Assembly (NCBI GenBank): GCA_041659605.1 | Contig: JBAZXW010000017.1 | Location: 29,559 to 93,558, forward strand | DNA length: 64,000 bases | DNA from: Solimonas sp041659605 | Lineage (GTDB): Bacteria; Pseudomonadota; Gammaproteobacteria; Nevskiales; Nevskiaceae | Direction: 5' to 3' | Part shown: piece after piece, positions 16,584 through 25,121 of the stretch | How the letters are laid out: every line of letters starts with the position of its first letter | Position numbering within the stretch: the first letter of the stretch is position 1 | Made by a program: the position numbers and the translations under genes | Notes under the pieces: model-generated | Databases searched by the model: none | Seen by the model: only the letters and a program-made list of their open reading frames with translations | What the model was told of the DNA's origin: nothing

Positions 16584-18593
16584 ATGAGCGAGTCGACGGC
16601 AGAGATCCGCAACACCGCCCTGATCGGGCAGACGGGCAGCGGCAAGACTCGCCTGCTGACGGCGCTGCTGGCGCGTTCCGGTGCGCCGCCGCCCAACGGC
16701 AGCAACGGCGCTGCGCACACGCTCGCCGTATCCGCTTGGCACCTCCAGCACGACGACGCCCGCATCAACCTGCTGGACACGCCCGGCTATCCCGACCTGA
16801 TCGGCCGCACGACGGCGGCATTGCCGGCGGTCGAGTCGGCCCTCGTCGTCGTCGATGCGCAGGCCGGCATCGAGCTGGCGACGCGACGGCTGATGGACGC
16901 GGCGCGCGAACGCGGCCTGTGCCGCGTCCTGGTCGTCAACGGCATCGATCGCGGCGGCGATCTGCCGACGCTGCTCGCCGAGCTGCGCGAGGCCTTCGGC
17001 CCCGAGTGCCTGCCGATCAACCTGCCCGCGAACGGCAACACGCAGGTGCTGGATTGCTTCTTCACACGCAGCGGTCCGGCGACGGATTTCGGCAGCATCG
17101 AGGACGCGCACCGCGCGATCATCGAACAGGTCATCGAGGTCGACGAGGCACTGCTCGATCGCTACCTGTCCGGCGACGAGAGCGTGAGTGCCCGCGAGTT
17201 GCACGAAGCCTTCGAACGCGCGCTGCGCGAAGGGCACCTGGTTCCGATCTGCTTCACCAGCGCTCAGTCCGGCGCCGGGCTCGGCGAGCTGCTCGACCTG
17301 ATTGCGCGCCTGCTGCCGAATCCCTTCGAGGGCAATGCGCCGCCGTTCGTCAAAGGTTCGGGCGACGCCGTTGAGGCGGTCACGGTGATTCCCGATCCGG
17401 AGCGCCACGCCCTCGCCCACGTCTTCGCCGTCGGCATCGATCCCTACGCCGGACGCATCGCACTCGCGCGCGTGCACCAGGGCCGCCTGCGCGCCGGCCA
17501 GCAGCTCTATATCGGCGACGCGCGCAAACCATTCAAGCTCGCGCACCTGCACGACGCCCAGGGCGGCGCGCTGAGCGACAAGCGCAGCGCCCTGCCCGGC
17601 GAGATCTGCGCGATCAGCAAGGTCGACGAGCTGCACTACGACGCGGTGGTCCACGACTCGCACGACGAAGATCACTTCCATTTGCGCGAGCCGGCACCGG
17701 CGCCGCCGATGCTCGGGCTCGCACTCGAACCGGAACGGCACGGCGACGAGCAGAAGCTGGCGGACGGGCTGCACAAGCTGATCGCTGAAGACCCGAGCCT
17801 GCGCCTGGAGACGCATCCCTCGCTCAACGAAACCGTGCTGTACGGCCACGGCGAGTTCCACCTGCGCGTCGCGCTCGAGCGCCTCGGCCAGCAGTTCAAC
17901 GTCCGCTATAAGTCGCATCCGCCGAGCGTGCCGTTCCGCGAGACCATCACGCGTGCTGCCGAGGGCCATCACCGGCACAAGAAGCAGAGCGGCGGCGCCG
18001 GCCAGTTCGGCGAGGTGTCGCTGCGCATCGAGCCGCTGCCGCGCGGCGCCGGCTTCGAGTTCGTCGACGCCGTCAGCGGCGGCGCGATCCCCTCGCAGTT
18101 CATGCCCGCGGTCGAGAAAGGGGTGCGCCAGGCGCTCGACAGCGGCGCGATCGCCGGCTTTCCACTGCAGGACGTGCGCGTGATCGTGCACGACGGCAAG
18201 ACGCATCCGGTCGACGGCAAGGAGATCGCGTTCGCAACCGCCGGCCGCAAGGCCTTCCTCGATGCCATCGACAAGGCCGCCGCCGTCGTGCTCGAACCGG
18301 TGATGAATCTCGCGATCCACGTCCCGGTCGCGAGCGTCGGCGGCATCACCGGCGATCTCGCGACCATGCGCGGCCGCGTGCTGCAACAGCAGGCGCTCGG
18401 CGACCGACAGATGCTGATCGAGGCCCAGGCGCCGCTCGCCGAACTCGGTGACCTTTTGCACAGGATCAAGGCGCAGACGGCCGGCGAAGGCGCCTACACG
18501 ATGAGCTTCAGCCACTACGAGACGGCATCGCCGAAACTGCAGCAGGATCTGATGCACCGCCACTTGCAACGGCGCAAGGAAGAAGCCGACTGA
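16584..18593 (+). CDS. EF-G-like translational GTPase paralogue
   Basis: A 669-residue protein with the five-domain EF-G layout. The P-loop reads GQTGSGKT, G3 reads DTPGYPD, and domain IV/V segments such as GGAGQFGEVSLRIEP and GGITGDLATMRGRV are well conserved. The G4 motif, NKxD in true EF-G, is NGID, and the switch I region is short. It resembles the FusA2-type paralogues found besides the housekeeping fusA in many bacteria; their role is uncertain. Not linked to rpsL-rpsG-tuf, supporting a paralogue. ATG 16584 has a GGAG site 7 nt upstream. Confidence 0.88.
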   Translation: MSESTAEIRNTALIGQTGSGKTRLLTALLARSGAPPPNGSNGAAHTLAVSAWHLQHDDARINLLDTPGYPDLIGRTTAALPAVESALVVVDAQAGIELATRRLMDAARERGLCRVLVVNGIDRGGDLPTLLAELREAFGPECLPINLPANGNTQVLDCFFTRSGPATDFGSIEDAHRAIIEQVIEVDEALLDRYLSGDESVSARELHEAFERALREGHLVPICFTSAQSGAGLGELLDLIARLLPNPFEGNAPPFVKGSGDAVEAVTVIPDPERHALAHVFAVGIDPYAGRIALARVHQGRLRAGQQLYIGDARKPFKLAHLHDAQGGALSDKRSALPGEICAISKVDELHYDAVVHDSHDEDHFHLREPAPAPPMLGLALEPERHGDEQKLADGLHKLIAEDPSLRLETHPSLNETVLYGHGEFHLRVALERLGQQFNVRYKSHPPSVPFRETITRAAEGHHRHKKQSGGAGQFGEVSLRIEPLPRGAGFEFVDAVSGGAIPSQFMPAVEKGVRQALDSGAIAGFPLQDVRVIVHDGKTHPVDGKEIAFATAGRKAFLDAIDKAAAVVLEPVMNLAIHVPVASVGGITGDLATMRGRVLQQQALGDRQMLIEAQAPLAELGDLLHRIKAQTAGEGAYTMSFSHYETASPKLQQDLMHRHLQRRKEEAD

Positions 18594-18595
18594 AG

Positions 18596-18679
18596 CGTAG
18601 GGTGGGCTGAGCATTGCGAAGCCCACCGTGGCGATGCGCTACATCCGATGGGCATCGCTGTCGCTCAGCCCATCCTACG
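18596..18679. repeat. long inverted repeat (GTAGGGTGGGCTGAGC type)
   Basis: Arms CGTAGGGTGGGCTGAGC and GCTCAGCCCATCCTACG (one mismatch) flank a centre with a second, smaller inverted pair. It begins 2 bp after the EF-G-like stop and ends just before the LysR promoter region. This is a common form of proteobacterial palindromic intergenic repeat. Confidence 0.8.
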
Positions 18680-18694
18680 TCGGCGCCAACGCCC

Positions 18695-18700
18695 TAAACT
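18695..18700 (+). promoter_or_regulatory. -10-like hexamer 6 nt before the LysR ATG
   Basis: TAAACT matches four of six -10 positions and lies 6 nt before the ATG at 18707, with no ribosome-binding site between. It is the weakest of four such sites in the window. Confidence 0.35.
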
Positions 18701-18706
18701 GCGCGG

Positions 18707-19612
18707 ATGAAATTCCGCCGCCTGCCACCGCTGCACACGCTCGAAGCCTTCGAGGCCTCGGCGCGGCGTTCGTCGTTCAAGCTCGCCGCGCAGGAACTGC
18801 ATCTGACCCCTTCGGCGATCAGCCACCAGATCAAGTCCCTCGAAGCCTTTCTCGGCTTCGATCTGTTCCGCCGCGGCAACCGCTCGCTGGACCTCACCGA
18901 CGGCGGCAAGGCCTACCTGCAGGTCGTGCGCGACACCCTCGCGAAGCTGCGCAGCGGCAGCGCCAAGGTGGCGCAGCGCTATGCACGGGCGACACTCAAG
19001 ATTAGCGCCGGCCCATTCATCGCCAGCGAGCTGATCCTGCCGGCGCTGCCGGCCTTCCAGGAGGCGCACCCGGACATCGACGTGCGCATCGACACCGACC
19101 TGCGCCCGGTCGACCTGTTGCACGAGGACACGGACGTCGCGCTGCGCTTCGGCAACGGCCAGTGGCCGCGCCTGAGCGCGGAACTGCTGCTGACGATGTC
19201 CGCAGTGCCGGTTTGCACGCCGGCGCTGGCGAAGGCGCTGCGCAAGCGCACGCCGGATCAGCTCGACGACGTCACGCTGATCCATTCCTCGCCGATGCCC
19301 GATGGCTGGACGCAATGGGCCGCGGAAACCGGCGTCACCCTCGGCAAGCCGCGGCGCGACGTCTGGCTCGACAGCTACCTGGCGATCCTGCGTGCCGCCG
19401 AACAGGGCCTGGGCCTGGCACTCGGCCTGGTGCCGATGGTCAATCCGTGGATTGCGCGGCGCAAACTCGCGATGCCCTGGCCGCGACTGCAGCTGACGAT
19501 TCCGCAGGGCTACTACCTGCTGCACCGGCCCGAGGATGCGGATCGCCCCGAAGTCGCCGCCTTTCGCGACTGGCTGCACGAGCTGCTGCGGCGCGAACAC
19601 GTCACCGCCTGA
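18707..19612 (+). CDS. LysR-family regulator, GcvA-like
   Basis: A 301-residue LysR-type transcription factor. The winged HTH is at residues 1-60 with LAAQELHLTPSAISHQIKSLE, followed by FRRGNRSLDLTDGG; the periplasmic-binding-like effector domain occupies the rest. The FRRLPPLHTLEAFE opening is characteristic of the GcvA/AmpR-like branch. Its target is unknown; the nearest candidates are the downstream lipid cluster and itself. It is separated from the next gene by a 21-bp palindrome. Confidence 0.9.
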   Translation: MKFRRLPPLHTLEAFEASARRSSFKLAAQELHLTPSAISHQIKSLEAFLGFDLFRRGNRSLDLTDGGKAYLQVVRDTLAKLRSGSAKVAQRYARATLKISAGPFIASELILPALPAFQEAHPDIDVRIDTDLRPVDLLHEDTDVALRFGNGQWPRLSAELLLTMSAVPVCTPALAKALRKRTPDQLDDVTLIHSSPMPDGWTQWAAETGVTLGKPRRDVWLDSYLAILRAAEQGLGLALGLVPMVNPWIARRKLAMPWPRLQLTIPQGYYLLHRPEDADRPEVAAFRDWLHELLRREHVTA

Positions 19613-19629
19613 CCTGATGGTCGGTTTTC

Positions 19630-19650
19630 CGGGTGAATTCAGTTCACCCG
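19630..19650. promoter_or_regulatory. 21-bp perfect palindrome, candidate operator
   Basis: Arms CGGGTGAA and TTCACCCG surround a 5-nt centre TTCAG. It lies 17 bp after the LysR stop and about 77 bp before the DUF4442 gene. It could be an operator for the TetR protein of this cluster, or a simple hairpin ending the LysR transcript; no T tract follows it. Confidence 0.45.
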
Positions 19651-19726
19651 ACGTGCGCTTCGTTTTCGTTTGTCGAGCCCTGCGCGCGCGCCTAGCCTGA
19701 AGGCGTCCAATCTTGCGGAGCCTTCG

Positions 19727-20275
19727 ATGTCCCAATTCGATCTGACGCTGGAAGCCGGCGTCGCTCGCGCGCCTGTTGAGAGGCCGCAGTCCGTACCAAC
19801 CACGGCGGCGAGAACGCCCGCACAGCTCTTCGCCCGCCTGCGCCGCTATCCCTTCGGCGCCCGGCTGTTCTCGTACGCGGTCTGTCGTCGCGCGCCCTAC
19901 TTCGGGTCGATCTCGCCGCTGTTCCGCGAGCTGCGCAGCGGTCATGCGGAAGTCACGGTCCGCAACCGCCGCAAGGTGCACAACCACCTCGGCACGGTCA
20001 ACGCGATCGCGATGTGCGCGATGTGCGAACTCGCCGCCGGCACCATGCTCGAATCGAGCCTGCCGCGCGGCCTGCGGTGGATTCCGCGCGGTATGACGGT
20101 GCGCTACCTGAAGAAGGCGGCGACCGACCTGAGTGCGGTCGCGGAGCTGTCGGCGCCGATCGATGCGGACTTCAGCGGCGACATCGTCGTGCCAGTGCGC
20201 GTGCACGACCGCAGCGGCGAGACCGTGATGGAGGCCGACATCACGATGTATGTATCTCCGCGCAAGGGCGCATGA
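19727..20275 (+). CDS. DUF4442 hotdog-fold protein
   Basis: A 182-residue protein of the DUF4442 group, related to hotdog thioesterases. The conserved segments RNRRKVHNHLGTVNAIAMCAMCELAAG and GMTVRYLKKA are seen in the middle; the N(H)xxG...MCELA helix is where hotdog enzymes place their active-site region. The ATG at 19727 has a GGAG site 7 nt upstream. The stop overlaps the start of the hydrolase gene by 4 bp. Likely role is acyl-CoA or acyl-ester handling, by context only. Confidence 0.8.
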   Translation: MSQFDLTLEAGVARAPVERPQSVPTTAARTPAQLFARLRRYPFGARLFSYAVCRRAPYFGSISPLFRELRSGHAEVTVRNRRKVHNHLGTVNAIAMCAMCELAAGTMLESSLPRGLRWIPRGMTVRYLKKAATDLSAVAELSAPIDADFSGDIVVPVRVHDRSGETVMEADITMYVSPRKGA

Positions 20276-21198
20276 ACGCACTCCTGGTCGACACGCTGAT
20301 CGCACCCTGGCGCCGCCGCCGCATCCTCGGCAGCGCGGCGGCGCGCAGCCGGCCGGACGTGCGCTTCATGGAACTGCCGGACTGCACGATCCGCTACCGC
20401 GAAGCCGGCACGCTCGGTCCTTGCATCGTGTTGTGCGCCGATCCGCCGGTGCCGCTGGAGGTCTACGACGCGCTGATCGAGCGACTTGCGCGGGACTACC
20501 GCGTCATCGTGTTCGAGCTGCCGGCCTTTGGCTTCTCGCTGCCGCGCGCGTCGCTGCAACTGAACCTGCCCGCCGCGAGCGCAACGGTCGAGCGCTTCCT
20601 GCGCCAGCTGGACCGCGGCCCCTACCTCCTCGCGTTTTCCTGCGTACCGGCCTATGTCGCCTTGTGGATCGCCGCGCGCACACCGGAGCTGGTGTCGGGA
20701 CTGGTCGTGATCCAGGCGCCGCACTGGAGCGAGGAGCTGCTGTGGAAGGCGCGGCGCGATCCGCGCGGAATCCTCGCCCGCCCCTGGCTCGGGCAAGTCC
20801 TGCTCAAGCTGCTCAGGCGCCGCCGCGCCGGCGCCTGGTACCGGCTCGCGGTCGGCCAGCGCCAGTTCGTCGCGCCGTTCACGGCGGAAACCGAGCACGC
20901 CTTCGCGCACGGCGCGTGCTTTTCGCTCGCCTCGGCCTTCCAGCAATTCCTGGTCGCGGAGGCGCCCGCCATCGCGCCGCCGTCGCAGCCAGCGCTGGTG
21001 GTCTGGGGCGGCGCCGACCGCTCGCATGCGGACACCGACAAGGACTCGATCCGGCGCCATCTGCCGCAGGCACGCATCGTCCACTTCGACAGTGCCGGCC
21101 ACTTTCCGGAGCTGGAGGCGCCGGACCGATTCGTCGACGCGTTGCGTGACATGTTCCCTCCCCCGAACGGCGCAAGCGGGACGCGGGAATCCGGCTAG
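20272..21198 (+). CDS. alpha/beta hydrolase with non-canonical nucleophile elbow
   Basis: A 308-residue alpha/beta-hydrolase-fold protein. The oxyanion and strand regions (LPAFGFSLPRAS) and the C-terminal catalytic histidine context AGHFPELEAPDRF and acid region VVWGGADRSHAD look normal. The nucleophile elbow, usually GxSxG, reads AFSCV, keeping the serine but losing both glycines. It may have altered activity or be non-catalytic. The ATG overlaps the preceding stop (ATGA), so translation is coupled to the DUF4442 gene. Confidence 0.8.
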   Translation: MNALLVDTLIAPWRRRRILGSAAARSRPDVRFMELPDCTIRYREAGTLGPCIVLCADPPVPLEVYDALIERLARDYRVIVFELPAFGFSLPRASLQLNLPAASATVERFLRQLDRGPYLLAFSCVPAYVALWIAARTPELVSGLVVIQAPHWSEELLWKARRDPRGILARPWLGQVLLKLLRRRRAGAWYRLAVGQRQFVAPFTAETEHAFAHGACFSLASAFQQFLVAEAPAIAPPSQPALVVWGGADRSHADTDKDSIRRHLPQARIVHFDSAGHFPELEAPDRFVDALRDMFPPPNGASGTRESG

Positions 21199-21233
21199 AA
21201 TCGCGCCCACCTCATTTCCCTATCCCTTCCCGC

Positions 21234-22007
21234 ATGAACACCGACCCGATCCTGTGCGACGTCGCCGACGGCGTGATGACCATCCGCCTGAACCGCCCCG
21301 ACAAGAAAAATGCGCTGACGCAGGCGATGTACACGGCGCTTGCGGAGATCTTCGCGCAGGCCGACCGGGACCCGGCGGTGCGCAGCATTCTGCTGACCGG
21401 TACGCCGGACTGCTTCTGCAGCGGCAACGACATGGTCGACTTCCTCAAGGCGCCGGCCACCAGCGAGGACGCGCCGGTGCTGCGCTTCATGCTCACGCTG
21501 GCGCGCGTCGCCAAGCCGGTGGTCGCCGCGCTCAACGGGCCGGCGATAGGCGTCGGCACGACGCTGCTGCTGCACGTCGACCTCGCCTACGCCGGCGAGT
21601 CGACGCGCTTCCAGATGCCCTTCGTCAACATCGGCATCTGCCCGGAATACGCGTCGACCTACCTGCTGCCGCGCATGATCGGCCACGTGCAGGCCGCGGA
21701 ACTGCTGCTACTGGGCGAACCCTTCACTGCAGCGACCGCACTGGAGGCTCGGCTGATCAACGCGGTGCTGCCCGATGCCGAGGTTGTTGCGCACGCCCGC
21801 GCCCAGGCCGTGAAACTGGCGCAGAAGCCGCCGGCAGCGCTACGCACGTCCAAGGCGCTGCTCAAGCACTGGCGCAGCGATTTCCTGCGCGACGTGATCC
21901 TGCACGAGGCCGAGCACTTCGGCGCGATGCTGCACGGCGAGGAAGCCAAGGAAGCGCTCAACGCCTTCGTGCAGAAGCGCAAGCCGGATTTCTCGCGCTT
22001 CAGCTGA
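21234..22007 (+). CDS. enoyl-CoA hydratase/isomerase family protein
   Basis: A 257-residue crotonase-fold enzyme. Oxyanion-hole segments CFCSGNDM and NGPAIGVGTT are present. The acid position occurs in GICPEYASTYLLPRMIG, similar to delta3,delta2-enoyl-CoA isomerases more than to classical hydratases, which carry two glutamates. It probably acts on unsaturated acyl-CoAs. A TAGAAT hexamer lies about 35 bp upstream, so it may have its own promoter within the cluster. Confidence 0.88.
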   Translation: MNTDPILCDVADGVMTIRLNRPDKKNALTQAMYTALAEIFAQADRDPAVRSILLTGTPDCFCSGNDMVDFLKAPATSEDAPVLRFMLTLARVAKPVVAALNGPAIGVGTTLLLHVDLAYAGESTRFQMPFVNIGICPEYASTYLLPRMIGHVQAAELLLLGEPFTAATALEARLINAVLPDAEVVAHARAQAVKLAQKPPAALRTSKALLKHWRSDFLRDVILHEAEHFGAMLHGEEAKEALNAFVQKRKPDFSRFS

Positions 22008-22046
22008 GCTCGCCCGAGGCCCCGTGCCGCAGGCGGCCGGACGACG

Positions 22047-22052
22047 CATAAT
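22047..22052 (+). promoter_or_regulatory. -10-like hexamer 6 nt before the TetR ATG
   Basis: CATAAT matches five of six -10 positions and is 6 nt from the ATG at 22059, with CCGCGG between. No ribosome-binding site is present, which fits a leaderless transcript. Confidence 0.45.
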
Positions 22053-22058
22053 CCGCGG

Positions 22059-22709
22059 ATGACCGCCGCAACGGGCAAACGCGAACGGAACAAGAAGGCC
22101 AACCGGGCTTCGATTCTCGAGGCGGCGCGGCGCTGTTTCCTGGAAATGGGCTACGAGTCGGTGACGATCCGCGACGTCATCCGCCGCTCGACCCTGGCTG
22201 CGGGAACCTTCTACAACTACTTCCCGGACAAGGAATCCCTGTTCCGCGCACTGGTCGAGACGCGACTGCAGATCATGCAGGACCGCATCCACGTCGCGCG
22301 CCAGCGCGCCACCGACGTCGAGTCGTTCTTCTACGAGGCGTACCTGGCTGTGCTGCAGGAGGCGCGCGCCGATCCGCAGTTTTTCGAGCTGATGTTCCGC
22401 AACGAAGCGGTCGTGCACTCCTTCTACAAGGACAATTTCTTCGGCCTGATCATGCAGTCGCTGCGCGGTGACCTGCAGGATGCGATCGTGCGCGGACTGA
22501 TCCCTGAACTCGACGTGGACGTGCTGACCTCGATTTCGTTCGGCGCCGGCTACGAGCTTGCGCGCCTGATCGTGCAGCAGCCGAGGCGCGACCTCGAACC
22601 GACCGCCCGCTTCGTCACCCAGGTCTTCCTGCGGGGGGTGCCGACCACACCCAGCTCGACGCGCCTGATCCGGCTCGGCTCGCGCCTGCTGGGCGGCGCC
22701 GCGCGGTAG
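22059..22709 (+). CDS. TetR-family transcriptional regulator
   Basis: A 216-residue regulator. The HTH is at residues 12-58 with SVTIRDVIRRSTLAAGTFYNYFPDKESLF. The C-terminal ligand domain is mostly helical and not assignable to a subfamily. As the last gene after DUF4442, hydrolase and crotonase genes it probably represses this cluster in response to an acyl-CoA or fatty acid; that is inference from context. Confidence 0.88.
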   Translation: MTAATGKRERNKKANRASILEAARRCFLEMGYESVTIRDVIRRSTLAAGTFYNYFPDKESLFRALVETRLQIMQDRIHVARQRATDVESFFYEAYLAVLQEARADPQFFELMFRNEAVVHSFYKDNFFGLIMQSLRGDLQDAIVRGLIPELDVDVLTSISFGAGYELARLIVQQPRRDLEPTARFVTQVFLRGVPTTPSSTRLIRLGSRLLGGAAR

Positions 22710-22711
22710 TC

Positions 22712-22805
22712 CCGTTCGTGTCGAGTAGCCGCGCAGCGGCGTATCGAGACACTGCGCGGCCCCTCGATACACCGCGCCTTGCGGCGCGGCACTCGGGGCG
22801 AACGG
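22712..22805. repeat. palindromic intergenic repeat (CGTTCG...CGAACG type)
   Basis: Outer arms CCGTTCG and CGAACGG enclose inner pairs built on TCGAGTAGC/ACTCGGGG and GTATCGAG/CTCGATAC. A second copy lies between fliR and fliQ at 46023-46131. It separates the plus-strand lipid cluster from the convergent chemotaxis block. Confidence 0.8.
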
Positions 22806-22835
22806 AAATCCAACGCGAACTTCTGACTCAGCGCG

Positions 22836-23981
22836 TCAGAACAGCTCGACCGCTCCGGACTGCATCGACACCTGCTCGACCGGTTTGTGCTGCGGCGTGC
22901 GCCAATCCTCGCGCGGCTTGCCCGGCGCTACGGCGCCTTCGACGCCGGCGGATTGCGCGACCTCGGCATTGATCAGTTCGATGCGCTGCGCATGACGCAG
23001 CGCGGTGCCCAGAGACTGCGTCGAGATGTCCTCGAACTGCAGGCAGCGGACCGCGCGCCCGACCGCGTCCGTGATCTCCTCGCGTGCTGCGGAGACCTCG
23101 CGGATGCCTGCGGCCAGACCGTCGTTGATGCTCTGTACCTGCGACAGCAGGCGGGCGGCCTCGTCGCGCGCACCGGCGCTCAGGCTGACGTCGCGCGAGG
23201 CCATTTCGCCGACCGTCTCGCGCACCGTCGCCACCGCTTCCTTGGAGCCGTAGACCAGCTTGCGGATCTGCTCGTTGAAACTGGTCGAGCGCTCCGACAG
23301 GTTGCGGACTTCCTCGGCGACGACCGCAAAGCCGCGGCCGGCCTCGCCGGCGCGTGCCGCCTCAATCGCAGCGTTGAGCGCCAGCAGGTTGGTTTGATCG
23401 GCGATCGACTTGACGTCGCCCAGCAGCTCGAAGATCGCGTCGAGCTGTTTCACCATCTCGTCGATCTGGCGCACGCTGGCCGAGCTCTGGCGGCTGACCT
23501 GCGCCAGCGATTCGACCAGGCTGTTCATCAGCCCGGCCGCGGTCTCGGCGAAGCGGCGCACGTCGATGCCACCGCCGCCGTCGCTGGTCTGGCTGAGGAT
23601 GCGCGACACCGCGGCCTGCTGATGCTGTGACTGGCGCGTCATGTCCTCGAACGCGGCGCCGAGCTGGCGCACCGACTCGGCGATCAGGTTGCGCACGCGC
23701 GTGACCTCGCGCTCTACGCCCTCGACCTCGCCGGCGAGACCGCCGCGCAGTTCGGTCAGCACCGCCTTGCGGCGATCGGCATCGGCCTTGCCCCGCGCCA
23801 GTTCGGCCTGCGCGTGCTCCAGCCGGCGGTTCTGCAACCAGGCGCCGACGAACCAGGACGCCAGCGCGACCAGGCCCGTCGCCCAGGCGGCAACGCCGCC
23901 CACACCCGCGACCAGCACGACCAGATGCAAGGCGGTCAGCACGGCGGGGGCGATCAGCGGTTTGAGGTTGTTGAGGTTCAT
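22836..23981 (-). CDS. methyl-accepting chemotaxis protein (membrane-anchored, small)
   Basis: A 381-residue receptor. Two hydrophobic segments within residues 8-50 anchor it with almost no periplasmic domain; the rest is a coiled-coil signalling domain with the CheA/CheW-binding tip LLALNAAIEAARAGEAGRGFAVVAEEVR. It probably senses a cytoplasmic or membrane signal. The C-terminus ends in VELF, the same four residues that end CheD encoded 1.1 kb upstream. ATG 23981 has a CGGAG site about 8 nt before it. A sigma-28 site precedes it. It is the last gene of the chemotaxis block. Confidence 0.88.
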   Translation of the reverse strand: MNLNNLKPLIAPAVLTALHLVVLVAGVGGVAAWATGLVALASWFVGAWLQNRRLEHAQAELARGKADADRRKAVLTELRGGLAGEVEGVEREVTRVRNLIAESVRQLGAAFEDMTRQSQHQQAAVSRILSQTSDGGGGIDVRRFAETAAGLMNSLVESLAQVSRQSSASVRQIDEMVKQLDAIFELLGDVKSIADQTNLLALNAAIEAARAGEAGRGFAVVAEEVRNLSERSTSFNEQIRKLVYGSKEAVATVRETVGEMASRDVSLSAGARDEAARLLSQVQSINDGLAAGIREVSAAREEITDAVGRAVRCLQFEDISTQSLGTALRHAQRIELINAEVAQSAGVEGAVAPGKPREDWRTPQHKPVEQVSMQSGAVELF

Positions 23982-24015
23982 GTCGAACTCCGGAAGCAAA
24001 GCGCTCCAATTCGGT

Positions 24016-24042
24016 TTAGCGGCGCTGTGGCCGGCGCCTTGA
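24016..24042 (-). promoter_or_regulatory. sigma-28 (FliA) promoter before the terminal receptor
   Basis: On the minus strand TCAA is followed after exactly 15 nt by GCCGCTAA; the FliA consensus is TAAA-N15-GCCGATAA. Transcription would start about 25 nt before the receptor's ATG. The site lies in the 99-bp gap after cheB. Confidence 0.65.
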
Positions 24043-24080
24043 GCCGCCGCTTCCGTCCGCGCCGCGGGCGATCGCCGGTT

Positions 24081-25121
24081 TCATGCCGTCCATGCCAGCA
24101 ACTGCCCTGCAATCTTCTCCAGAGGCAAGACCTGTTCCGCTGCGCCGAGTTTGTGCGCGGCACCGGGCATGCCCCAGACCACGCTCGTCGTCTCGTCCTG
24201 CGCCAAAGTCCGGCAACCGGCTTCACGCATCGCCAGCAGACCGCGTGCGCCGTCTTCGCCCATTCCGGTCAAAATCGCACCCACAGCGTTGGTTCCTGCG
24301 TTATCTGCCACTGACCGTAACAGAACGTCCACGCTCGGACGGTGACGATTCACCGGTGCGGTCTGATCCAGCCGACAAACGTAGCGCGCGCCGTCGCGCA
24401 CGACGCGCAGATGCCAGTCGCCCGGGGCAATGTAGGCATGGCCGGGCACGATCTGCTGTCCATCCTGGGCCTCGCCGACGCGCATCGCGCAGGTCCGGTC
24501 CATGCGCGCCGCGAAGGGACCGGAAAAGGCGGCCGGAATATGCTGCGCGATGACGATCGCCGGCGCGTCCGCGGGCATGCCCAGCAGAACGTCCTTGATC
24601 GCCTCGGTGCCGCCGGTCGACGCGCCGATCGCGATCAGCTTCTCGGTGGTACGCAACACCCGCTTGCGTGGTGGTGGCGCCTTCGGCGGCGCGCTCAGCG
24701 CATTGATGCCGCGCACGCGGGCGCGCGATGCCGCCTTGATCTTCGCGACCAGCTCCTCCGCGTACTGGCGGATGCCCGCCTCGAGATCGACTTTCGGCTT
24801 GGTGACGAAGTCGACTGCCCCCAGCTCCAGCGCCTGCAGGGTGATCTCGGCGCCGTGCTCGGTCAGCGACGACACCATGACCACCGGCATCGGCCGCAGG
24901 CGCATCAGGTTTTCCAGGAAGGTCAGCCCGTCCATGCGCGGCATCTCGACGTCGAGCGTCAGCACGTCGGGAGCCAGCTGCTTGATCTTCTCGCGCGCGA
25001 CGAAGGGATCGGGCGCCGCGCCGACGACCTCGATCTGCGGATCGGCGGAGAGAAATTCGGTCAGCAGGCGCCGCATCAGCGCCGAGTCGTCGACCACCAG
25101 TACGCGAATTTTCCTGTCCAT
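24081..25121 (-). CDS. cheB: chemotaxis protein-glutamate methylesterase/deamidase
   Basis: A 346-residue two-domain adaptation enzyme that demethylates receptors. The receiver domain (1-120) shows VVDDSALMRRLL and the phosphoacceptor in LTLDVEMPRMDG. The C-terminal esterase domain has the catalytic Ser in IGASTGGTEA, His in AQHIPAAF and Asp in GMGEDGARG. The ATG follows the cheD stop directly, in a cheR-cheD-cheB run. Confidence 0.95.
   Translation of the reverse strand: MDRKIRVLVVDDSALMRRLLTEFLSADPQIEVVGAAPDPFVAREKIKQLAPDVLTLDVEMPRMDGLTFLENLMRLRPMPVVMVSSLTEHGAEITLQALELGAVDFVTKPKVDLEAGIRQYAEELVAKIKAASRARVRGINALSAPPKAPPPRKRVLRTTEKLIAIGASTGGTEAIKDVLLGMPADAPAIVIAQHIPAAFSGPFAARMDRTCAMRVGEAQDGQQIVPGHAYIAPGDWHLRVVRDGARYVCRLDQTAPVNRHRPSVDVLLRSVADNAGTNAVGAILTGMGEDGARGLLAMREAGCRTLAQDETTSVVWGMPGAAHKLGAAEQVLPLEKIAGQLLAWTA

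Noticed and set aside
15081..18626. A very long open frame on the minus strand opposite ilvI and the EF-G-like gene.
   Set aside because: Codon composition is His/Arg/Asp/Ala-heavy with no domain, and it mirrors well-conserved plus-strand genes; this is a GC-rich shadow frame.
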